The position numbers and the translations under genes are program-made. DNA of 6,822 nt from CAZNKU01 sp964573775 (lineage in GTDB: Bacteria > Bacillota > Clostridia > Monoglobales > Firm-18), in contig CAZNKU010000065.1 of the NCBI GenBank assembly GCA_964573775.1, forward strand, positions 1 through 6,822, written 5' to 3'. Shown piece after piece: positions 1 through 5,318 of the stretch. Each line of letters opens with the position of its first letter. The first letter of the stretch is position 1. The notes beneath the pieces are model-generated. The model worked only from the letters and a program-made list of their open reading frames with translations, was not told where the DNA came from and made no database searches.

Positions 1-1
1 A

Positions 2-166
2 AGCATCGTGCTTACAAAGGGTACAGAGGGTACAGACGAGCTTAAAAAGGAAATTCAGGAATATGTCAAGAGCAAAACTGCTCCTTACAAATATCCGAGA
101 ATCGTCGTATTCAGAGATGAACTTCCAAAGACTATAAGCGGTAAAATTCAGAGAAATAAACTTTAA
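2..166 (+). CDS. AMP-forming acyl-CoA synthetase, C-terminal end (partial)
   Basis: Open frame from the left edge to TAA at 164-166; 54 C-terminal residues are visible. They carry the hallmark end of the acyl-adenylate-forming (ANL) superfamily: a YKYPR segment, then ELPKT-SGKIQRN-L. The lysine of the SGK triplet is the family's catalytic lysine of the adenylation half-reaction (motif A10). The YKYPR/ELPKT form resembles medium-chain acyl-CoA synthetases (ACSM-like) more than classical acetyl-CoA synthetase, but 54 residues cannot fix the substrate. The reaction is acid + ATP + CoA to acyl-CoA + AMP + PPi, in the cytosol. The stop lies 15 nt before the next gene, whose SD follows at once, so it belongs to the same operon. 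Given the VOR and IlvE genes downstream, a branched short-chain acid (isobutyrate, isovalerate, 2-methylbutyrate) or an aryl acid is a reasonable inferred substrate. The N-terminal part lies outside the window. Confidence 0.9.
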   Translation, partial: SIVLTKGTEGTDELKKEIQEYVKSKTAPYKYPRIVVFRDELPKTISGKIQRNKL

Positions 167-181
167 AAAGGAGACGGATTT

Positions 182-844
182 ATGGATATCAAACGTGTTA
201 CATTATTTGCAGGTCATTACGGCAGCGGCAAAACAAACATTGCGGTAAACTGGGCAAAATACTTAAAAAAACAGAATAAAGCTGTAACTATTGTAGACCT
301 TGATATTGTTAATCCGTATTTTCGTACAAAGGACAGTCAGGAAGAATTTGAAGAACTTGGCATAAAGCTGGTATGTTCGCAGTATGCAAATACAAATCTG
401 GATATACCAGCCTTACCTAAAGAAATTTACGGTGCAATAGCCGACAAAAGTTCATACCTTATAATGGATATCGGCGGTGATGACGTAGGTGCAGTGGCAA
501 TGGGCAGATATACTCCTTCTATATTGGAAGAAAACAATTATGAAATGATTTATGTTGCCAATTGTTACCGTCCCCTTACCAAAACTGCCGAAGATACATT
601 GGAGGTTATGAGGGAAATTGAAGCCGCAAGCGGCATTCCTTTTACCGCAATTATAAATAATTCTAATTTAGGGGTTGAAACTACCCCCGAAGATGTGGTA
701 AAATCTAATATGTATGCGCAGGAGCTTTCTAAGATAAGTAATCTTCCTGTACTATTTACAACTGTTAATAATTCTATTGCGAATGACATTGGTGATAAAG
801 TCCCCAATGTCTTTCCGCTGGAATTACAAAAGAATAAATATTAA
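182..844 (+). CDS. ParA/MinD-like P-loop NTPase of unknown role
   Basis: A 220-aa cytosolic protein; no membrane segment is visible. Walker A is G-H-Y-G-S-G-K-T at residues 11-18. A second conserved strand, VDLDIVNPYFRT (38-49), sits where SIMIBI-class NTPases (MinD, ParA, CobQ/CobB) carry their switch I aspartate. The Walker B-like strand is LIMDIGGDDVG (83-93). The loop lacks the extra N-terminal lysine of the deviant KGGxGKT motif of true ParA/MinD, and there is no CxxC pair as in the Fe-S carriers Mrp/ApbC/NBP35 (only Cys65 and Cys128). The start is set by AAGGAG (168-173) with an 8-nt spacer. It lies between the acyl-CoA synthetase and vorD, which suggests a job tied to the oxidoreductase, such as assembly, cofactor loading or regulation; this is inference. 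ATA is about a third of its isoleucine codons against very few in vorB, suggesting lower expression. The NTP-binding fold is secure, the function is not. Confidence 0.85.
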   Translation: MDIKRVTLFAGHYGSGKTNIAVNWAKYLKKQNKAVTIVDLDIVNPYFRTKDSQEEFEELGIKLVCSQYANTNLDIPALPKEIYGAIADKSSYLIMDIGGDDVGAVAMGRYTPSILEENNYEMIYVANCYRPLTKTAEDTLEVMREIEAASGIPFTAIINNSNLGVETTPEDVVKSNMYAQELSKISNLPVLFTTVNNSIANDIGDKVPNVFPLELQKNKY

Positions 845-855
845 TTTTTATATTG

Positions 856-863
856 AAAGAAGG
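856..863 (+). promoter_or_regulatory. Ribosome binding site fixing the vorD start
   Basis: AAAGAAGG lies 7 nt before the ATG at 871. It overlaps or directly abuts two other in-frame candidates: TTG at 853 lies upstream of it, and ATG at 865 is only 1 nt away. It therefore supports initiation at 871. Confidence 0.75.
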
Positions 864-870
864 TATGGTT

Positions 871-1077
871 ATGGCAAAATTAACATTTAAAACAGACCTT
901 TGTAAAGGCTGTGGGCTTTGTGTAAACGCATGTCCTAAAAAATTGCTTAAGATTGCAACAGACAAAATTAACCAAAAAGGGCATTCTCCTGTAGAAATGA
1001 CAGACGAAAGTCAGTGTATTGCATGCGCATTCTGTGCTACAATGTGTCCTGACTGCATTATAACAGTAGAAAGGTAA
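871..1077 (+). CDS. vorD: 2-oxoacid:ferredoxin oxidoreductase, delta (2x[4Fe-4S] ferredoxin) subunit
   Basis: A 68-aa bacterial-type dicluster ferredoxin. Two complete CxxCxxCxxxC(P) motifs are present: Cys11, 14, 17, 21 and Cys49, 52, 55, 59, with a further cysteine at 62. It should carry electrons from the TPP-site cluster of the beta subunit to external ferredoxin. The short N-terminus before the first motif and the position directly ahead of alpha, beta and gamma genes match the separate delta subunit of four-subunit VOR/KOR/POR enzymes. The ATG at 871 is preferred to the in-frame TTG at 853 because the SD lies between them. The gap to vorB is 11 nt, holding that gene's AAGGTGA SD. Function as the delta subunit is secure; whether the complex acts on 2-oxoisovalerate or another 2-oxoacid is inferred from ilvE downstream. 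Confidence 0.93.
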   Translation: MAKLTFKTDLCKGCGLCVNACPKKLLKIATDKINQKGHSPVEMTDESQCIACAFCATMCPDCIITVER

Positions 1078-1088
1078 GGTGAAATAAA

Positions 1089-2153
1089 ATGGCAGAAAAA
1101 GTTTTGATGAAAGGTAATGAAGCTATTGCTGAAGCTGCGATTTCCGCAGGATGCCGTCATTATTTCGGCTATCCTATTACTCCGCAGACAGAAATTGCTG
1201 CATATATGGCTAAAAGAATGCCAAAAATCGGCGGAACATTTTTACAGGCAGAAAGTGAAGTTGCCGCTATCAACATGGTATACGGTGTATCAGCCGCAGG
1301 TAAAAGAGTTATGACTTCTTCCTCCAGCCCTGGTATATCACTAAAGGCTGAAGGTCTTTCATACCTTGCAGGTGCAGACCTTCCTGCATTGGTTGTTAAC
1401 GTTGAGCGAGGCGGTCCTGGTCTTGGCGGTATCCAGCCTTCACAGTCTGACTATTTCCAGGCTACAAAGGGTGGCGGTCACGGTGACTACAGAATGATTA
1501 TTCTTGCTCCTTCCTCTGTTCAGGAAATGGCTGACCTTACACTAAAGGGCTTCGACCTTGCAGATAAATACAGAATGACATCTATGATTTTAGCTGACGG
1601 TACAATCGGTCAGATGATGGAACCTGTTGAAATTAAAGAGGGCGAAAACGTAACTACATACGAAAAGCCTTGGGCTTTAACAGGTACAGAATGTAAGCGT
1701 GAACACAATATTGCAAACTCATTGTTCCTTGTTCCTGAACAGCTTGAAAAAGTAAACTTTGAAAGATTTGAAAGATATAAGCAAATCGAAGAAAACGAAG
1801 TTATGTATGAAGAATTCATGATGGATGATGCTGAAATCTGTATCGTAGCTTTCGGTATTGCCGCTCGTGTTTCTCAGAACGCTATCGTTGAAGCAAGAAA
1901 GCAGGGCATTAAGGTTGGTATGATAAGACCTATCACACTATGGCCATTCCCTAAAAAGCCTTTGCTTGCAGCTGCAGACAAGGTTAAATCATTTATTACC
2001 GTTGAACTTTCAATGGGTCAGATGATTGAAGATGTTAAGCTTGCAACAGAATGCAAAAAGCCTGTTACACTTTGCAACCGTGTAGGCGGTATGATTGTTA
2101 CTCCTGAACAGGTACTTGCAGAAATCAAAAAAGCAAACGGAGGTGCAGAGTAA
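1089..2153 (+). CDS. vorB: 2-oxoacid (2-oxoisovalerate):ferredoxin oxidoreductase, alpha subunit
   Basis: 354 aa, the usual length for a separate alpha subunit. The N-terminal pyrimidine-binding TPP domain includes GYPITPQTEI (27-36), a FLQAESEVAA strand (51-60) with the conserved acidic residues, the serine-rich MTSSSSPGISL stretch (75-85), and RGGPGLGG-Q-S-D (107-121) followed by a glycine-rich KGGGHGD. A transketolase C-terminal-type domain occupies about residues 245-350 and ends with a basic linker. With the beta subunit it forms the active site that decarboxylates a 2-oxoacid and makes acyl-CoA, reducing ferredoxin; the enzymes are oxygen-sensitive and reversible. The sequence closely resembles the group annotated VorB (3-methyl-2-oxobutanoate dehydrogenase subunit) in Clostridia. 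The SD AAGGTGA (1076-1082) overlaps the vorD stop. The TAA shares one base with the vorA ATG, suggesting translational coupling. Codon use is strongly biased, as in a highly expressed gene. KorA (2-oxoglutarate) is the main alternative. Confidence 0.92.
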   Translation: MAEKVLMKGNEAIAEAAISAGCRHYFGYPITPQTEIAAYMAKRMPKIGGTFLQAESEVAAINMVYGVSAAGKRVMTSSSSPGISLKAEGLSYLAGADLPALVVNVERGGPGLGGIQPSQSDYFQATKGGGHGDYRMIILAPSSVQEMADLTLKGFDLADKYRMTSMILADGTIGQMMEPVEIKEGENVTTYEKPWALTGTECKREHNIANSLFLVPEQLEKVNFERFERYKQIEENEVMYEEFMMDDAEICIVAFGIAARVSQNAIVEARKQGIKVGMIRPITLWPFPKKPLLAAADKVKSFITVELSMGQMIEDVKLATECKKPVTLCNRVGGMIVTPEQVLAEIKKANGGAE

Positions 2154-2899
2154 TGGTAGTATTTGAAAAACCAAAAGCATTAACAGATGCTCCACTACAT
2201 TATTGCCCGGGTTGTACACACGGTATAGTACACCGTCTTGTGGCTGAGGCAATTGACGAACTTGGTATTGAAGGTACAACTATCGGTGTTGCTCCGGTTG
2301 GTTGTGCTGTTATGGCATATAACTATTTTGCATGTGATATGGCTGAAGCTGCTCACGGACGTGCTCCTGCAGTTGCAACAGGTATTAAACGTGCAGACCC
2401 AAGCAAAATCGTATTCACATATCAGGGTGACGGTGACCTTGCCTCTATCGGTATGGCTGAAACTGTTCACGCTGCTACAAGAAACGAAAATATTACAATT
2501 ATCTTTATTAACAACGCAATTTACGGTATGACAGGCGGTCAGATGGCTCCTACATCACTTCCGGGACAGGTTACACAGACTTCTCCTTACGGCAGAGATG
2601 TAAAGACAGCAGGTTACCCAATCAGAGTTTGTGAAATGCTTTCACAGCTTGAAGGTCCTGAATATCTTGAACGTGTTACCGTAAACAACGTTAAGAATAT
2701 TAAAAATGCTAAAAAAGCTATTAAAAAGGCTTTTGAAAATCAGGTTAACGGTAAAGGTTTCTCCTTGGTAGAAGTTGTTTCAACTTGCCCTACCAACTGG
2801 GGTATGACACCACAAAAGGCTTTGGAATGGGTTGACACAAACATGCTTCCATACTATCCTTTAGGTGTTTACAAAGACAGAAGTAAGGAGGAGAAATAA
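2153..2899 (+). CDS. vorA: 2-oxoacid (2-oxoisovalerate):ferredoxin oxidoreductase, TPP-binding beta subunit
   Basis: 248 aa. The TPP/Mg motif is GDGD (92-95) followed by NNAIYGMTGGQ (120-130), at the normal spacing of the GDG-NN signature. Cysteines in YCPGCTHG (Cys18, Cys21), APVGC (Cys51) and TCPTNWG (Cys212) match in order and spacing the four ligands of the proximal [4Fe-4S] cluster known for archaeal two-subunit 2-oxoacid oxidoreductases, so the cluster is predicted intact. It binds TPP and passes electrons from the hydroxyalkyl-TPP intermediate to the cluster and then to VorD. The SD GGAGGTG (2139-2145) lies inside the vorB end, with 7-nt spacing, and ATG overlaps the vorB TAA by one base. 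The same one-base overlap joins it to vorC, so alpha, beta and gamma are probably made in equal amounts. The C-terminus is charged and lysine-rich. Confidence 0.92.
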   Translation: MVVFEKPKALTDAPLHYCPGCTHGIVHRLVAEAIDELGIEGTTIGVAPVGCAVMAYNYFACDMAEAAHGRAPAVATGIKRADPSKIVFTYQGDGDLASIGMAETVHAATRNENITIIFINNAIYGMTGGQMAPTSLPGQVTQTSPYGRDVKTAGYPIRVCEMLSQLEGPEYLERVTVNNVKNIKNAKKAIKKAFENQVNGKGFSLVEVVSTCPTNWGMTPQKALEWVDTNMLPYYPLGVYKDRSKEEK

Positions 2900-3432
2900 T
2901 GAGTACAACACAGATATTAATCGCAGGCTTCGGCGGACAAGGTGTACTTTTTGCAGGTAAAGTACTTGCATACCTTGGTCTTACAGACGGCAAAAACGTA
3001 AGCTGGCTTCCTTCTTACGGTCCTGAAATGCGTGGCGGTACAGCTAACTGCAGTGTTATTTTAAGTGATTCCCCTGTTGGTTCACCTATCGTTTCAACAC
3101 CTGATGTTTTATTTGCAATGAACTTGCCATCACTTGACAAGTACGAAGGTACTTGCGCAAGCGGTGCAAAGCTTATAGTAGACTCTACTCTTATCGGCAG
3201 AAAGGTTGAAAGAGATGATGTTGAAGCATTCTACATTCCTGCAACTGCTATGGCGGCAGAAATTGGTGCTCCTACTCTTGCAAACATGATTATGCTTGGT
3301 AAAATGATTAAGGAAACAGGCGTAATTAAGCTTGAAGACGTTGAAAAAGGTCTTAAAAAAGTTATATCTGCTAAAAGAGCGGATATGTTGGAACTTAACA
3401 TGAAAGCTATTGAAACAGGTTATAATTTTTAA
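2899..3432 (+). CDS. vorC: 2-oxoacid (2-oxoisovalerate):ferredoxin oxidoreductase, gamma subunit
   Basis: 177 aa, a complete stand-alone gamma domain (pyruvate/ketoisovalerate oxidoreductase catalytic-domain family). Visible signatures are the GFGGQGV loop at residues 10-16 near the N-terminus and PSYGPEMRGG at 38-47. In this enzyme class the gamma domain is thought to help bind CoA and shape the complex. The start is supported by AAGGAGG (2885-2891), 7 nt before the ATG, and by the one-base overlap with the vorA stop. It is followed after 37 nt by ilvE with no terminator between, so the two should be co-transcribed. Names of VOR subunits vary between organisms; the letter used here follows the four-subunit convention. 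Gamma identity is secure and substrate assignment comes from context. Confidence 0.91.
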   Translation: MSTTQILIAGFGGQGVLFAGKVLAYLGLTDGKNVSWLPSYGPEMRGGTANCSVILSDSPVGSPIVSTPDVLFAMNLPSLDKYEGTCASGAKLIVDSTLIGRKVERDDVEAFYIPATAMAAEIGAPTLANMIMLGKMIKETGVIKLEDVEKGLKKVISAKRADMLELNMKAIETGYNF

Positions 3433-3469
3433 TTTTAAGGCATACAGAGTTAAAGGAGAGTAAATAATA

Positions 3470-4537
3470 ATGTTAGATATCAAAATCACCAAAACAACAA
3501 ACCCTGCTCCAAAGCCTGAAAAAGGCGCAAAGCTTGGTTTTGGTCATATTTTTACAGACCATATGTTTGTTATGAACTATACAGAAGGCAAAGGCTGGCA
3601 CGATGCAAGAATCGAGCCATTCCACAATATTGAACTTTCACCTGCCGCTATGGTTTACCACTACGGTCAGGAAATGTTTGAAGGCATGAAGGCTTACAAG
3701 GGTAAGGACGGCAAAGCATTCCTTTTCAGACCTGAAATGAATGCTAAAAGAGCAAATATGTCTAACGACAGACTTTGCATTCCCGAGATTCCTGAAGAAG
3801 ATTTTGTACAGGCTGTTAAAGCTGTTGTAGATGTAGACCGCGACTGGATTCCTGAAGGCGACGGCGAATCACTTTACATCAGACCTTTTATCATCGCTAC
3901 TGATGAATTTTTAGGTGTTGCACCTTCTAAAACATACTTGTTTATGGTAATTCTTTCACCATCAGGTGCTTACTACGCAAGCGGTCTTGCTCCTGTAGGT
4001 ATCTGGATTGAAGACGAATATGTACGTGCTGTAAAGGGCGGTATCGGTTACGCTAAAACAGGCGGTAACTATGCTGCAAGCTTAAAGGCACAGGTTAAAG
4101 CACATGACGACGGTTATTCACAGGTATTGTGGCTTGACGGTGTGGAAAGAAAGTACATTGAAGAAGTTGGCGCTATGAACATCTTCTTTAAAATTAATGG
4201 TAAAATTGTTACTCCTGAACTTAACGGAAGCATTCTTCCTGGTGTTACACGTAACTCTGTTATTCAGATGTGCAAGCACCTTGGCTATGAAGTTGAAGAA
4301 CGCAAAATTTCTGTTGACGAGCTTGTTGCAGCTGCTAAAGACGGCTCATTGGAAGAAGTTTACGGCACAGGTACAGCTGCTGTAATTTCTCCTGTTGGTA
4401 AGCTTCGTTATATGGATGACGTTATGGTTATCGGCGACGGTAACATCGGCGAACTTAGCCAGAAGCTTTATGATACTCTAACAGGTATTCAGTGGGGTAT
4501 TCTTGACGATCCATTCGGTTGGAGAGTTGAAATCTAA
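3470..4537 (+). CDS. ilvE: Branched-chain-amino-acid aminotransferase
   Basis: 355 aa, the length of the eukaryote-like/Bacillus-type class IV aminotransferases. Lys196 in the YAKTGGNYAAS segment (194-204) is the predicted Schiff-base lysine for PLP. EEVGAMNIFF (231-240) holds the conserved glutamate-glycine-asparagine signature, and GTGTAAVISPVG (299-310) matches the phosphate-cup region near the C-terminus. Other family marks are YHYGQEMFEGMKAY (63-76) and Y-RPF (136-140). It interconverts valine, leucine and isoleucine with their 2-oxoacids using glutamate/2-oxoglutarate, in the cytosol. The start has AAAGGAGAG (3452-3460) with about 9-nt spacing. Its place directly after vorC means that its product is the predicted substrate of the oxidoreductase (or the reverse in biosynthesis). 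A perfect terminator hairpin begins 6 nt after the stop. Confidence 0.95.
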   Translation: MLDIKITKTTNPAPKPEKGAKLGFGHIFTDHMFVMNYTEGKGWHDARIEPFHNIELSPAAMVYHYGQEMFEGMKAYKGKDGKAFLFRPEMNAKRANMSNDRLCIPEIPEEDFVQAVKAVVDVDRDWIPEGDGESLYIRPFIIATDEFLGVAPSKTYLFMVILSPSGAYYASGLAPVGIWIEDEYVRAVKGGIGYAKTGGNYAASLKAQVKAHDDGYSQVLWLDGVERKYIEEVGAMNIFFKINGKIVTPELNGSILPGVTRNSVIQMCKHLGYEVEERKISVDELVAAAKDGSLEEVYGTGTAAVISPVGKLRYMDDVMVIGDGNIGELSQKLYDTLTGIQWGILDDPFGWRVEI

Positions 4538-4543
4538 AACTAT

Positions 4544-4579
4544 AAAAAGGCTGTGATATCAAACTATCACAGCCTTTTT
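4544..4579 (+). terminator. Rho-independent terminator after ilvE
   Basis: A perfect 15-bp stem: AAAAAGGCTGTGATA (4544-4558) pairs with TATCACAGCCTTTTT (4565-4579), with a 6-nt loop TCAAAC. The 3' T5 is partly in the stem and is flanked 5' by A5, so it could also work on the minus strand. It closes the synthetase-VOR-ilvE operon but lies only 22 nt before the thioesterase ATG, so it may be only partly efficient. Confidence 0.88.
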
Positions 4580-4585
4580 AATACG

Positions 4586-4591
4586 AAGGAG
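4586..4591 (+). promoter_or_regulatory. Ribosome binding site fixing the thioesterase start
   Basis: AAGGAG lies 10 nt before the ATG at 4602. An in-frame GTG at 4593 is 1 nt from it, too close to be used, so the shorter product starting at 4602 is preferred. Confidence 0.65.
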
Positions 4592-4601
4592 AGTGTTTAT
4601 T

Positions 4602-5054
4602 ATGGAAAAAACAGTAAAAGATTCCTATACCGAACAGGTACACGTTCTTACAATGGGTACGCTAAACGGATACAACAGACTTTTCGGCGGCAAGCTTATG
4701 GCATGGATTGACGAGGTAGCCGCTGTTGTTGCAAGACGACACTCCTCCTCTAACGTTACAACCGCAGCTATTGACAACCTTGAGTTTAAAAAGGCGGCCT
4801 ACGCAAACGATACTTTGGTTTTAAAAGGTAAAATAACCTATGCAGGTACAACCTCTATGGAGATTAATGTGAAGACATACGTTGAAAAATTAACAGGTGA
4901 AAATATTTTAATCAACAATGCCTATGTAATAATGGTTGCACTTGATGAAAATGAAAAACCAAAAAAAATCCCCGGTTTAAAGCTTGAAACCGATGAAGAG
5001 ATAAATGACTGGAGTGAAGCTTTAAAACGCAAGCATAACCGAAAAATCAAATAA
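4602..5054 (+). CDS. Hotdog-fold acyl-CoA thioesterase (YciA/BACH-like)
   Basis: 150 aa, a single hotdog domain. The signature NRLFGGKLMAWIDEVA (25-40) holds the conserved FGG loop and Asp37, the expected catalytic acid; RRHSS (45-49), TAAIDNLEF (54-62) and AGTTSMEI (81-88) follow the usual order of acyl-CoA thioesterases related to YciA, BACH and brain ACOT7. It hydrolyses acyl-CoA to free acid and CoA in the cytosol, most likely as a multimer. The last 30 residues are charged and basic. The ATG at 4602 is chosen over GTG at 4593 because of SD spacing. It lies just beyond the ilvE terminator and has no obvious promoter of its own, so it may depend on read-through or a promoter hidden in the ilvE end. 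Releasing branched-chain acids made by VOR is a tempting but unproven role. Substrate range cannot be read from sequence. Confidence 0.88.
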   Translation: MEKTVKDSYTEQVHVLTMGTLNGYNRLFGGKLMAWIDEVAAVVARRHSSSNVTTAAIDNLEFKKAAYANDTLVLKGKITYAGTTSMEINVKTYVEKLTGENILINNAYVIMVALDENEKPKKIPGLKLETDEEINDWSEALKRKHNRKIK

Positions 5055-5064
5055 TTAAGCTAAC

Positions 5065-5099
5065 CCCAAGCTATATATAATTATAGCTTGGGCTTTTTT
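5065..5099 (+). terminator. Rho-independent terminator after the thioesterase
   Basis: An 11-bp stem CCCAAGCTATA (5065-5075) with TATAGCTTGGG (5082-5092), loop TATAAT, then C and T6 (5094-5099). It starts 10 nt after the thioesterase stop and ends + strand transcription. Confidence 0.9.
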
Positions 5100-5105
5100 G
5101 TATAC

Positions 5106-5131
5106 AAAAAGGCACAGCTAAAAGCTGTGCC
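5106..5131 (-). terminator. Rho-independent terminator of the oadB unit
   Basis: Read on the minus strand, GGCACAGCT (5131-5123), a 3-nt TTT loop and AGCTGTGCC (5119-5111) form a perfect 9-bp stem followed by T5 (5110-5106). It lies 23 nt beyond the stop of the small OadG-like gene. It is convergent with the + strand terminator, 6 nt away, so the two units are insulated. Confidence 0.88.
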
Positions 5132-5154
5132 GTAAAAATTTTAAATTGACTTTA

Positions 5155-5298
5155 TCAGTCTTCATTATTTGTGCCGATTTTTGCAATCAAAGTTACCGCA
5201 ATAATTATAATTAAAATAACAATAAATATTCCGAGCATACCCTTACCCATATAAGAAAGGTTATTAACAAAATTCATCGGATTAAACTGAATATTCAT
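5155..5298 (-). CDS. Small OadG-like single-helix membrane subunit (47 aa)
   Basis: A 47-aa ORF read on the minus strand from ATG (5298-5296) to TGA (5157-5155), with a strong GGAGG (5311-5307) and 8-nt spacer. The layout is a short polar start, NNLSYMGKGMLGIF at 12-25, one very hydrophobic helix of isoleucine, valine and leucine (about 22-39), then a short tail IGTNNED. The small-helix-plus-GKG/GMxGIF pattern resembles the N-terminal anchor of the gamma subunit (OadG) of Na+-translocating oxaloacetate/methylmalonyl-CoA decarboxylases. The zinc-binding and proline-rich C-terminal part of classical OadG is absent. It begins 20 nt after oadB with no terminator between, so it is co-transcribed and probably sits beside OadB in the membrane, possibly stabilising it. 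OadG relationship is inferred from context and pattern; that the ORF is real is well supported. Confidence 0.8.
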   Translation of the reverse strand: MNIQFNPMNFVNNLSYMGKGMLGIFIVILIIIIAVTLIAKIGTNNED

Positions 5299-5318
5299 AA
5301 TATTTACCTCCGTTACAA

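Noticed and set aside
853..870. In-frame TTG (853) and ATG (865) as earlier vorD starts
   Set aside because: The AAAGAAGG SD at 856-863 is downstream of the TTG and 1 nt from the ATG at 865; only the ATG at 871 has proper 7-nt spacing, and it gives the usual short ferredoxin N-terminus.
2195..2470. 91-codon open frame on the minus strand across vorA
   Set aside because: Antisense shadow of the highly biased vorA coding frame; Thr/Cys/Ser-rich and resembling no known protein.
3130..3492. 120-codon open frame on the minus strand across vorC
   Set aside because: It lies wholly antisense to vorC and the ilvE start, has low-complexity Asn/Phe/Cys-rich composition typical of a shadow frame, and no domain or linked RBS is recognisable.
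4541..4546. TATAAA before the ilvE terminator as a clear thioesterase promoter
   Set aside because: The only matching -35 (TTGGAG, 16-nt spacer) fits three of six positions and the transcript would begin in the hairpin; noted as a possibility only in the findings.
4593..4601. GTG at 4593 as thioesterase start
   Set aside because: It is 1 nt from the AAGGAG, too close for use; the ATG at 4602 fits and the hotdog domain needs no extra residues.
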